A stretch of DNA of 60,000 nucleotides. Source: Cryptomeria japonica. Its lineage: Eukaryota; Streptophyta; Pinopsida; Cupressales; Cupressaceae. A program made the position numbers and the translations under genes. Each line of letters opens with the position of its first letter. Position 1 is the first letter of the stretch. Positions 11,055 through 20,500 of this stretch are shown piece by piece. The notes below the pieces were generated by a model. That model searched no databases, was not told where the DNA came from, and was given only the letters and a program-made list of their open reading frames with translations. Where the stretch lies: NCBI RefSeq assembly GCF_030272615.1, contig NC_081413.1, positions 558,845,945 to 558,905,944 of the forward strand. The letters are read 5' to 3'.

Positions 11055-12230
11055 TGTTGTGACCTTTTCACACATCACCCCATTGCAAATGGGGACTCCC
11101 TCTTTTTGCTAGCAGTCCTAGGTCTCAGACAATTTAGTAGCAATCCGATCCTTTAGTTGAATGGAATTGAGTTAGTTTAGCTCTCAATGCCTTGGTGATG
11201 AACGATTTATGATGATCATTTCATTTGTTCATCATCATGTGACTTTTAGGTTCAGGGACAAGAATGTTGAGCTTAAGTGTGGAAAACAGTCAAAGGAAGT
11301 GAGATGCTTGATGGATGCCAATCAAGGTATTAGAAACAATGAAGAAGACTTGTTGATGATGAGGTTACTTTTATGAGATGAATAGAGAACTCTTGAAGTG
11401 GATGAAGTGGATGTTACAATCAGGAAAGTGGAACAAGTCAAGTCACTTCTAGTGAGCCCCCAAATCCACGAACTTATTCACCTTCACTTCCACTTGATGC
11501 CCAAATCCCTGGCCAGCTTCTTGGAGTTACTTCATGTGGCACCCAAAAATTTTGATCACCCTTGGAGTTACTTCTAGTTGGCTATCAAAAGGCCGGCTAG
11601 GATGAGCATGTCCTTCTTCTTGATGAGATCAACGATTGTTGAGATGAATTCTTAATTTTTTTGAAGGATTATGTGGATTGAGATTAGTAAAGTCTGCTAA
11701 GCAAGAGTGGAGATGTCTTGATTTATTCAGTGAACAAGTTATGCCGATATCTTGGAGTCGCATCTAGTGACCCTCCAAAGGTCCAACCAGCTGATGATGA
11801 TTTCCAGTTGCTAGCAAAATCCATGACCAGCTTTAGGCTACTTCCACCTGGCACCCAAAAACCTGGCCTAAGGACATGAAGAGGTGATTGCGCTGCTAAG
11901 GTAAGAACAATTTCAGTGTTTGATCAAGCAAGAAACGATGAAGAGATGCAAATGATTAAGGATGAAAGTTGTTATTTCCGGTTGAGGTCAAAAACCACGA
12001 ACATATGGCATTGCTAGTGACTACCCAAAAGTCCGGCCCAGCATGCTTTACTTCCAGTTAAGGCTAAAAAGCCCGACCACACTAGGTGTCACTTCCAATG
12101 ACCCCTTAAAACCATGACCTTCTTGCTGTTATTTCCAATTGGGGGTCAAAAGCCCGCCCATCTAAGGCTATTGTCAATGACCCCTAAGATCCATGAGAAG
12201 GGAAAAGAATGTGCTTAGCGCTAAAATAAA
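11055..12230 (+). mobile_element. Non-coding repeat family copy with GGTC...GCCC motif array
   Basis: Begins TGTTGTGA, then TTCACACATC and a CCCCATT-GCA-AATGGGG hairpin (11078-11094). The first 70 bp or so match the start of the element at 20097. From 11430 to 12200 a loose array repeats ACTTCC followed by short blocks such as CAAAAGCCCG and CCCAAAAGTCCGGCC. No protein is coded. The right edge and TSD are not identified. Confidence 0.5.
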
Positions 12231-13068
12231 GAGGGACCCACACATTGACAAACATTTTAATTCAAAAAAATGAAAGCAAAACAAGTCGGCCTTCTTACAT
12301 GGTAAATCGAAATTGCCAAATTTAATTAAAACAAAACAAGTCGGCCTTATTTGCCAAGAGATGCATCCTTACAACAAGTATAAAGGATGGCTGATCATTG
12401 CATTTGATCAGCCATCACTTAGAAATCGATTCCTCTCCTTCAAATCAGTCACAGGAGCAGCGAATTTGCCAATCAGCTATCAGAACAGCAAACTTTGTCT
12501 ACATAGCAGCGATACTCTTCACGAAGGATCAACGATTTTCCCATCAACAAAGATAAGTGATTCCCATCCAATCAGGCAAGTCTTCAACAGCAAATTTTAT
12601 CTCCAATTAGGCAGCGATAACCTTCAGATCACAGTGATTTTGATTTGCAATTCAAGCAAAAATCAGTGAATTGCATCTTTTGTATTAGCAGATCTCAGAC
12701 CTCAGCATTATAAACATTCACTAGCAGGTCTGAGTTGACTATTTTTTATCACTTTTATAAGAATCAGACCTGAATTTTGTGCTGGTACAGTCATAGATCA
12801 GGGTTTTGGAGAGTTTTATGTTTTAAAGATCTTTTCAACTTCTTATTTTCAAACCCTTGATTTGTTAATTCTGGGAAATTCATTGCAATTTGGTGATTAT
12901 TTTCAAGCATAATCTGATTTTGAAAGGCTAGGGTTTTAGAATCATAGCATAGGGTTTAGCAATTCGTTGAGGTTTTGGTGAACTTCCAGCTTTAAAGGGA
13001 AATTTTAATTCTAATTGATGACTTTCAACCTTATATGCATTTGTCTTATTAATTCTTGCAGGTAGAGC
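12231..13068 (+). other. 5' flank of ORF family copy 1
   Basis: Contains two copies of AAAACAAGTCGGCCTT (12279 and 12334), a TATA-like TATAAAGG near 12379, and a pyrimidine-rich TTCTTGCAG just before the ATG at 13069 that resembles a 3' splice site. A promoter plus leader intron is possible but unproven. Confidence 0.35.
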
Positions 13069-14721
13069 ATGGCAGCCCCAAGAGAAGGAGCAATTCCAAG
13101 GCAAACCCTCATCAAGGAGGACTCAAAGGGAGTGCTAACTGAGTCAAGGATCACATCATTATGGGCTAATATTGGAGACAGTAACTTAGGCCGAATCGAT
13201 ATAGGGAAGTTTCAAGGTCCCCTCTATAAAAGCAAACCTTCCGGAGTATCGAAGAAGATGATCAAGAGCGGAATTGTGCAAGCAGCAGGCTTCCCTCCGG
13301 CTATCCAATGCAACAAACTAATGGTTGAGTGTGCCAAACACTGTGATGCTAGCACAAGAATGGTATACAAGAGTAAAGGAGCACTGGATGTTGAAATCTA
13401 GACCCAACATCTCCAAGGTACCTGGCAAGCTTCACCGAATTGACTTCAAGGGGGAGTTCAGCAACTTGATCATCTTGCTCAACCGAATCATGGGATGTTC
13501 TCAAGCCTCTCAGTTTGAGAATTGGATGTTCCACTTCATGGAGGCAGTGTCAATTGGTGGAGAAAAGATCAATTGGGCAAGAATCATAAGCAATAATATC
13601 AATCTACAATTGAAGAGACTTGAGCATACTAAACAATTCTACATGAGCTCCTATGTCATCTACTCATTAGCAAGAGCTTACGAGTATATGGGATTGATGT
13701 GTAGAGGCCCAGTTGGAAACAAAAAAGGAGAGATGAGTGCATGTGAATCCTACACACAGCTGCATTTCCACAGCAAGGTACACTTTAGGAGGGTGAGTGA
13801 TGCTTTCACCATACATATATCAAGAAAGTTGCAAGGCGGCATCCATCAGAGATTATCCTCGAATGCAAAAGAGTTAGTAAAGAAGTACGGTGCTTGGTTC
13901 ATTCAATACCCCAAGTTCACCTATATAAGTGTTCGGGGATGTTCTTGTCCACCATACATGTTGCCATGTTACCCTAGGGACAAGATGATACTATTCGAAC
14001 TAGTAAGACAGTTGGTCACCTATGACAAGATTCAAAAGAACAGACATAAGACAGGGATCTCTTTTCCCATCTCACTTGGACAATCAATGGAGTTGTGTCC
14101 ATCTCTACAAGCAACTGAGAAGTCAGAGGAGGAGATGAAATTTTATCCCCTTGGTGAGTATTCTTCCAAAGACAACTTTGATCCATATGGTAACAAGAAG
14201 AGGATCAATGGCAACAAGCACTAGCACAGGCCACATATAGAATATTATTGGATGACTGCCAAGGATGATTTTGAGATTAGAAAGAGGATGTTCTCCAGGC
14301 TTCCAATTGATATCGTCAGGATGTGTAGAGTGTTTCCCATTCCTGATCAGGGACAGGATGATGGAAAGCGTCTCCAGCGCACTTAAAATCAAGAGAGAGA
14401 CAAGGAAATAGAAGTCAACTGATTGACATTGAAATCACTGAATTGGAGATCTATAGAAGCCTAACATGGCCTACACATGAAGATGGGTACACATTCAAAC
14501 TAACAAGTTGAAGAACCAAAATGCACAATTAACATTTGATTTGATGGGAGATCCAAACTCATTCAATGAGAAAACAAAAAGTATGAGCATGAGCGAAAGT
14601 GCCACTCAGTCAACTCAGTCCAAAGGTTCCAAGAGGAAAGGAAGTCATAAGCAAGGATCAAGACACAAAAGACATAAATTTGTTGGTGTTGAAAACAAGC
14701 CACACCCGGACCGACGATGGA

Positions 14722-14740
14722 CTGGTCCAAGAGGGGCCAG
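14722..14740 (+). promoter_or_regulatory. Alternative hairpin competing with the tRNA-like acceptor stem
   Basis: CTGGTCC (14722-14728) can pair with GGGCCAG (14734-14740) over seven base pairs (one G-U) with loop AAGAG. The same GGGCCAG is the 5' acceptor strand of the tRNA-like fold, whose 3' partner is an identical CTGGTCC at 14798-14804. The two pairings exclude each other. The arrangement is retained in all four LTRs of the window. Confidence 0.7.
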
Positions 14741-14805
14741 TAGCTCAGTGGTAGAGCACTCTAGCAGCGTATGGAAGGTCCTAGGTTCGAGTCCTAGCTG
14801 GTCCA
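14734..14805 (+). ncRNA. tRNA-like sequence in TRIM 1 5' LTR
   Basis: 72 nt. Acceptor stem GGGCCAG/CTGGTCC plus discriminator A (7 bp, one G-U), D arm GCTC/GAGC with loop AGTGGTA, and T arm CTAGG/CCTAG with canonical loop TTCGAGT. The A box TAGCTCAGTGG and B box GGTTCGAGTCC match the Pol III type 2 promoter consensus. The anticodon arm is abnormal (short stem, 8-nt loop), so a decoding tRNA is unlikely. No run of four or more T follows within the LTR. Confidence 0.8.
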
Positions 14806-14815
14806 TGTTTCAACA

Positions 14816-14828
14816 TGGTATCAGAGCC
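14816..14828 (+). promoter_or_regulatory. TRIM 1 primer-binding site
   Basis: TGGTATCAGAGCC starts on the base after the LTR. It complements initiator tRNA-Met, not the tRNA-like sequence in the LTR. Confidence 0.92.
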
Positions 14829-14870
14829 AGGTCCAGGCTAGGAGCCCCAAGCACACAAGAGGTGTGGCTT

Positions 14871-14879
14871 AAGGGAGGG
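14871..14879 (+). promoter_or_regulatory. TRIM 1 polypurine tract
   Basis: AAGGGAGGG directly before the 3' LTR, in the expected place for plus-strand priming. Confidence 0.9.
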
Positions 14880-15014
14880 TGTTGGTGTTGAAAATAAGCC
14901 ACACCCGGACCGACGATGGACTGGTCCAAGAGGGGCCAGTAGCTCAGTGGTAGAGCACTCCAACAGTGTATGGAAGGTCCTAGGTTCGAGTTCTAGCTGG
15001 TCCATGTTTCAACA
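14880..15014 (+). repeat. TRIM 1 3' LTR
   Basis: 135 bp with five substitutions relative to the 5' LTR, four of them inside the tRNA-like region and one of those in the B box. Confidence 0.95.
14933..15004 (+). ncRNA. tRNA-like sequence in TRIM 1 3' LTR
   Basis: Same 72-nt layout. The B box here reads GGTTCGAGTTC, with one change that also converts one T-stem pair to a wobble (G-U) pair. The anticodon region has three further changes. It is the most diverged of the four copies. Confidence 0.75.
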
Positions 15015-16217
15015 AAATTGAGTTCAAGCCATCCATCCACTAGCACCTCATCCATACATGAAGTTGCAATGAACCAGGTGGTCATTAATGAAAGTCAACC
15101 ACAGTAGGGAAGCATTAACCGAGGTTTGAATGAATCCATGGAATCAACAATACAAGACAATCGAGGTGAGACGATAGACAAAGGAAAGCAACTTCAAGTA
15201 CAGGATACTCCAGCGATACAAGGGCAAGCAAGTTATAAAGCAGCAAAAGATGAATATGTGGATATAGAAAATGACAATGATGAGACAACTTCTCCACCCT
15301 GGGTAGATCAACCACTCAAGGAGGTGCAAGTAGACAAAGAACGATCTGTTATCCCAGCATGGCTTTGGGAGAGAATGGCTAAGGAAGTAATAGTAATCGA
15401 AGAAGAGTCAAATGACAACTTGGACGACTTCTTGAATAGAGTTGGAGAGACAGTTGAGAAGAAGAAAGCTACCAAGCTCTCCAAAATTTCAAGAGAAAAT
15501 ACAGGCTCCAAGATCATACAGATAGCCACCCCAAGAGTAGACAAGCCAAAAAATGAAATCACGGTTGATAATTACAACTTGGAAACAATTGAGTTAGGTC
15601 CTGCCACTGTTGAGCAAGAGATAGAAGACTTGGGCAAATCAGTGAAAATGGTTTGGGCCAAATTGAAGCTTGTGCTGGAGGAGAAGGTGGAAAAGGAATT
15701 CAATTCTTTGAAGAACTATGTGTAGCAGCTCAGGAAACCGATAAGGCAAACTGATCCTTCAAGCTTGCCTTGATTGTTGCTTCCATTGGATTCAGTTGAT
15801 AATTTAGAAGGAATGAGGACTTCCTCTCATGTGTTGAAAAATTGGATAGATAAGTCCTTCACCAAAGAAAATGCTTTTGTGGAAGAGCTAGTGAGCATAT
15901 TTGATAAAGTTTCAGGTGTTCTTGATTGGACTCAAGTCCTCATGGCTGCTTATGATGTTTTGACTTACACCAAAGATTTCATCATCCGGGGACTACAAGT
16001 GTTGATGAGCATACCTCAACAAACCTTGGTGAATGTTGGAGTGTTGAAGGAACGGCAATCATATGACTTCCATAGGCGGTACAACCTGCTCAGAATGAGG
16101 AAGATTATGTTTGAGGATATCAGCAATGGTTGCACCCAAATTGAAAATGTGACTAGCGTGTTACTTCTTGCATCTCCCCTCTTGAGCAACCTCTCTACAC
16201 TAATTCTACTCCTATGA

Positions 16218-18139
16218 GTGCTACTCTTCTACCTTACTTGCCAAACAAGTAGTATGGTAGGGGGGAGGAGCCACAACATGCTCACCCTAACTTCACACTT
16301 CTCAAAATCATGTGGACATTTCAAAATTTTCTCAATTTTACACAGCAGCTTACTTGTCAAGTCCCCTACTTCAAAACAAAATTTCAAGTCCACATGGTCA
16401 AATATGATACCGCATTAGCATGGATTTTTGTGAAGGTGTCCAAAATGGTCCCAAATTGTCATAAGACCCATAGGTGTGCACTAAGTCATGTTTACTTGTG
16501 CACTGATGTGGCATTACATCATTGGTTTTTGTTTTTTTTAGAGGTACTTTTTTGGGGATAAGCATTGACATGACATTTTTTGGGTACCACTATTGGTCTA
16601 AAAGTGTCCATGCACTATAACATGTATTGGTACCCCTATCATCTATTGATCCCTCTCCCCTACAGCATACAACAAACAAAAATCTGAAATTTTACGACAC
16701 ACTACAAGATAAACTTGCTTTAATAACAATCTGATCCATAATCTGCATGGGTATTCCATTGCATAATCCACCAATATGAATCTTACATTCTCTACTTTAT
16801 TGCTCACAAGTTCTATACTTCAACTAAGAAACATGGAAATCCTAAAATATGAAGTTCTAGTTCTTTATGGCATATTCATAAACATTAAACTTCCATCAAA
16901 TGAGACAAAGAACGTTCACATTATTCACATTCATTGGGATCTTAGTTGTTAGCAACTTGTACAAATATGGATGTATTAATAAGACTGAAGTATGGATACA
17001 TGAGTTCACTGAAAGGTAATACAACGCATCACATGCAAAAAAGTGGAAGGAGAACCAATTCAACATCATGGATGAATCTTCAGTTCTATTGTTTTGTCCT
17101 ATATAGCACAAATTCATCCACTACCAAAACAATCAGCTGGAATCTTCTCCATTCATCACGAATTTGTTAATCTTCATGTTCAATCCATTATAATGGTAGG
17201 AAACTTGGGTGGTTTGAGGCCTTGATGTTGAATCTTCATTTTACATACCTTTTACCCAAAAGTTTCATGTCTCACAATTCTGGAGTGTAGAAGCATAATA
17301 CTTGTCAAAATCTCTTCCATCTTAAAAGATTACTCCAACTCTAGAGTACTGTTCATTAATGTTTCAGTTCTAAAATTCCTTAGAAAACTCAATCAAATTA
17401 AAACTTCATCCTAGCATCCTATTTTGTAGCTGTTTCAGTATGCTCCTCAGATGAGTCTTGGTTTTCTGAACCTTTTATCTTATCCTCAAGTACAAACATT
17501 AGCTCTAATGCCTCAAATCTCGTATAATATTTTCATCCAGAACTTTCCTTCCTCTGAATTTTCATTTCCCATCCTATAGCAATTAAAACTCCTCTCTATA
17601 TAATTCAATAACATCTCAATGCCAAGATAAATCCAAATTCAGGTTAAGTTTCAAGCTCCGTTACTTGATGCAGGCAACATCAGCAAGAAAATGGAAACAT
17701 GTGAGAAACTAACAAAAAAGAAGAAAACATTTTCTCATTCTTATCAAACTAAATATTCCAAATACACTTTAACACAAAAAGATGAAGAAAGGAGTATTCA
17801 ACTGAAAGCAGTCTTACCCGCAGACAAGTGTCTACTTCATTTTATCTCTTTTCCTCAAAACTCACTTGAGCCTGAGGATAACACTCGAAAAAGTGACTTC
17901 TATTGGAAGGGGCTATATGAACTTTAACATAGCTTTGGTGCTTCAAATACAAAAACATAAGAAAATAATTTATTCATTATCAACTGCTTTTATGATAGTC
18001 TCATTGCAATTTAAAATGTTTGTCATAAACACATTCCATAGATAGAATAGCAAGAGCTGTTGTATAGGACATGACTCTCTTATAGTAATGATGTTCCAAG
18101 TACTTCTTGAGCAAGCCATAAGTAAAATACGGTACAACT
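16218..18139. other. Non-coding region, nothing firmly recognised
   Basis: Begins with a polypurine-like GTAGGGGGGAGGAG (about 16258), which could be the tract before a 3' LTR of the ORF family element, but no LTR pair was found. The remainder has short ORFs without motifs. Confidence 0.4.
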
Positions 18140-18149
18140 TGTTGAGACA

Positions 18150-18221
18150 TGGACCAGCTAGGACTCGAACCTAGGACCTTCCATACGCTGCTGGGGTGCT
18201 CTACCACTGAGCTACTGGCCC
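18150..18221 (-). ncRNA. tRNA-like sequence in TRIM 2 3' LTR
   Basis: 72 nt on the minus strand. Acceptor, D arm, T arm, A box and B box match the consensus of TRIM 1. The upstream CTGGTCC alternative pairing is kept. Confidence 0.8.
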
Positions 18222-18274
18222 CTCTTGGACCAGTCCATCGTCGGTCCAGGTGTGGCTTATTTCCAACACCAACA

Positions 18275-18285
18275 CCCCCCCTTAA
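18275..18285 (-). promoter_or_regulatory. TRIM 2 polypurine tract
   Basis: The minus strand reads TTAAGGGGGGG directly before the 3' LTR. Confidence 0.88.
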
Positions 18286-18325
18286 GCCACACCTCTCATG
18301 TGCTTGGGGCTCCTAGCCTAGACCT

Positions 18326-18338
18326 GGCTCTGATACCA
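18326..18338 (-). promoter_or_regulatory. TRIM 2 primer-binding site
   Basis: The minus strand reads TGGTATCAGAGCC, adjoining the 5' LTR with no gap. Confidence 0.92.
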
Positions 18339-18348
18339 TGTTGAGACA

Positions 18349-18420
18349 TGGACCAGCTAGGACTCGAACCTAGGACCTTCCATACGCTGCTGGAGTGCTC
18401 TACCACTGAGCTACTGGCCC
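18349..18420 (-). ncRNA. tRNA-like sequence in TRIM 2 5' LTR
   Basis: 72 nt. Here the middle arm can form TCCA/TGGA with loop GCAGCGTA, which is the best anticodon-like arm of the four but still one pair short and with an 8-nt loop. Confidence 0.8.
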
Positions 18421-18473
18421 CTCTTGGACCAGTCCATCATCGGTCCGGGTGTGGCTTATTTCCAACACCAACA

Positions 18474-19496
18474 CAACTTTGCAGAAAAAACCTTGATAAT
18501 TTCTAAGGCATTAAATTATAAATCATCTACTGGAATTGTTTAAAGTTTGCCAACATTGAGAATGACCATTTAAATTGTGAAAAGACAAGACAATGATCAT
18601 TCATGTTGCAAATACCAAAAGAATTATCATGCATTTCACAAACCCCAATTGGTTCCTAATTTCCATCATAGTTATTCCAAAGAAAATTGATTTCTGGATG
18701 AAAACAGTCTTGGAATTCAAAATGTCCAAGGAGATATTTTTGCTGTTACAAATATATACTTATTAATTCTTTTGCAAAGATGGATTGATTATTATTTGTC
18801 CAAATTTTTTAAAAAAAGGAAACTAAAATATACATATAAATATATGTCAATTGCCAAAAAAATCGCAGTAAAAAAATGTAGAGGTGGAAGTACATGTGAA
18901 AGACACCATGAAGAAAATTCTTAGGCATGCCAACCTCTTCTAACTGAAAATTCTTACAAACCTAAACATTTGAATGTGCGGATATTATATAACACGTCAG
19001 TAATGCTAGTGAATTCAACCTAAAGAGCTACTGCTTATGGAATCAACCATCAAATATGAGGTTTAAACATTCAACACACAAAAAAAAAAGAAAACAACCA
19101 ACAAAGATAACAGAAGAAAACAAAGGTCAACTATTGCTTCCATTTCCAATACAAATTGCTTTAATGATTACTCACAGTTTTTTCAAATTTTATTGACCCA
19201 TATAATTCTCTAATCAGCTAAGCATCCATACATATAAACTAACCTGCATTCACTATACTATGATCATAGATTAATAATTTACATAATACATATATATTAA
19301 CAATAGAAGATCATAGCTAAAAGTATCAGCATGAATCCATACCAAAGAAACCTGAATATGGCTGATGAGCTGCACTCCCGGGAACTTGAAGTTGTAATCT
19401 GGTTTTGACTAGCCACACTGGATTTGTAAATAGACAAACCTATAAACTCAAACACCCAAATTGTCAATTTCGTTAGTTGAATCTTTAAGTACAGAA
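18474..19496. other. Non-coding region, nothing recognised
   Basis: AT-rich, with only short chance ORFs. It sits between TRIM 2 and the first LTR of the truncated Copia array. Confidence 0.5.
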
Positions 19497-19834
19497 TGTC
19501 AATTCAATCTACAAAACCTAGCTATAAGCAGCATTTGTCCAAGTTTAGGGAACTGTGGGGCAGAGGGACATGGATTTCGGGGATGGCAGGGGAATGTTGA
19601 GTATGACAAAAGAATAAAGTGCTGTGGAATTACAAAGCTTCAAAGCAGCGATTTTAATTCATCGTAATTTTGCCAATTAAATAGGTTTACAGAAGGAAGC
19701 CAAGTTGGCCATCCGTCAAACAAACTACACAAGCAGACAAAATGTAATCTCAACAATGTTCTAACAACGTTACTCATTTAAAACCACCAACATGAAAGTA
19801 ATGTCAATTGGTACATGTCTATAATATATCTAAA
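19497..19834 (-). repeat. LTR-a of a truncated Copia array (minus)
   Basis: About 338 bp starting TGTCAATTCAATC in plus orientation. It is similar throughout to 31869-32203 and 42684-43024, sharing the TATAAGCAGCATTT block and GGAAGCCAAGTTGGC. The polypurine-like tract (minus: TCATTAAGGGGAG) is at 19836-19845. Confidence 0.75.
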
Positions 19835-20096
19835 CTCCCCTTAATGACTAAACTAGATACAAGTCCAACCTAATCTCTAAATTTGGCAAATTTAACTATG
19901 TTAAGAGATTTAGTCATTATGTCTGCAATCTGTTCCTTCATAGGGCAATAAAAAAGACAAACATATTTGTTATCTACTGACAGATGGAACAGGGATAAAA
20001 TTTAAAATGTTTGATTCAAGCATAATAGACTGCATTCTTTGCCATCATAAGGACTCCCTGATTATCACAAAAGAGTGCAGTCTGTATAATGGGACC
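19835..20096 (-). pseudogene. Copia RNase H C-terminal fragment, continues at 31461
   Basis: The minus strand encodes a fragment including FCDNQGVLMMAKN, matching the C-terminal part of Copia pol after the RNase H core. It stops at GGACC, and the same reading resumes at 31461 with the same GGACC, which shows the 11.4-kb insertion between them. Stops are present. Confidence 0.6.
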
Positions 20097-20500
20097 TGTT
20101 GTGAGGTATTCACACATCGCCGCATTGCAAATGGGGACACCCACTTTTTTTTGCTTTCTAGGATAGTGTTCGAGTCTTTTGCTATTAACCTTTGCATTGA
20201 AGAGGTATGGTTTCTTAAGTAGCCATAGGGTTCATCAAGTCAAGTTTGTCTCCTTAGGTTGGAGTGAAGACAGCCAGTATCAAGGCTTTGCGAATGGATG
20301 ACTTGTCTTTTGCTTGCAGGGCTATGATGGAATTGAGTGACTAGGATAGGTCAAGTTGAGCATGAAAGTTGGATGGAGGAGCCCTTTATATCAAGCCTAG
20401 TCAACAATTCAAGTATCTCCTTCGTCATCCAAGTGAGTCAAATATATTTCAGTGAGAGGTGGAATCTGGGGGCGAAATTTGACTAAGTATGACCAAATTT

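Larger units (their letters stand above)
14681..14815 (+). repeat. TRIM 1 5' LTR
   Basis: 135 bp. In order: TGTTGGTGTTG edge, ACACCCGGACCG segment, a CTGGTCC copy (14722-14728), the tRNA-like region (14734-14805), and the ATGTTTCAACA edge. Confidence 0.95.
14681..15014 (+). mobile_element. TRIM 1: complete 334-bp LTR element with tRNA-like LTRs
   Basis: Two 135-bp LTRs (14681-14815, 14880-15014) start TGTTGGTGTTG and end TTTCAACA. They differ at five positions and are flanked by the TSD AAATT (14676-14680, 15015-15019). The 64-bp interior is a primer-binding site starting on the next base, a short spacer and a polypurine tract. There is no coding capacity, so mobilisation must come from an autonomous element. 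Each LTR holds a 72-nt tRNA-like sequence. TRIM architecture is known, and tRNA-like sequence inside the LTR is the unusual part. It is inserted in the unknown ORF pseudogene. Confidence 0.95.
13069..16217 (+). pseudogene. Unknown long-ORF family, copy 1 (frameshifted, TRIM inserted)
   Basis: Coding sequence runs in frame 1 (13069-13401), frame 2 (about 13390-14224) and frame 3 (14508-16217), so at least two frameshifts plus stops exist. TRIM 1 interrupts the third part. Copy 2 (minus, 46024-55523) shares blocks in the same order: FRRVSDAF against FRRVQDAF, PYMLPCYPRDKMILFEL against PYMLPRYPTDKIILMEL, and VDKP with IELG in the Lys/Glu-rich second half. The first half is globular and aromatic, and the second half is acidic with probable coiled coil. 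I recognise no family. A plant transposon-associated protein or a gag-like protein are possibilities only. Confidence 0.6.
18140..18473 (-). mobile_element. TRIM 2: second complete 334-bp copy, minus strand
   Basis: Same size and architecture as TRIM 1: two 135-bp LTRs (18140-18274, 18339-18473), three differences between them, TSD CAACT (18135-18139, 18474-18478), initiator-Met primer-binding site and polypurine tract. The different TSD and orientation prove an independent insertion, not a duplication of TRIM 1. The LTR 3' end reads TCTCAACA where TRIM 1 has TTTCAACA. Confidence 0.95.

Noticed and set aside
14734-14805. Functional tRNA gene
   Set aside because: Acceptor, D and T arms fit, but the anticodon arm is malformed and the sequence lies inside an LTR present in both LTRs of two elements.
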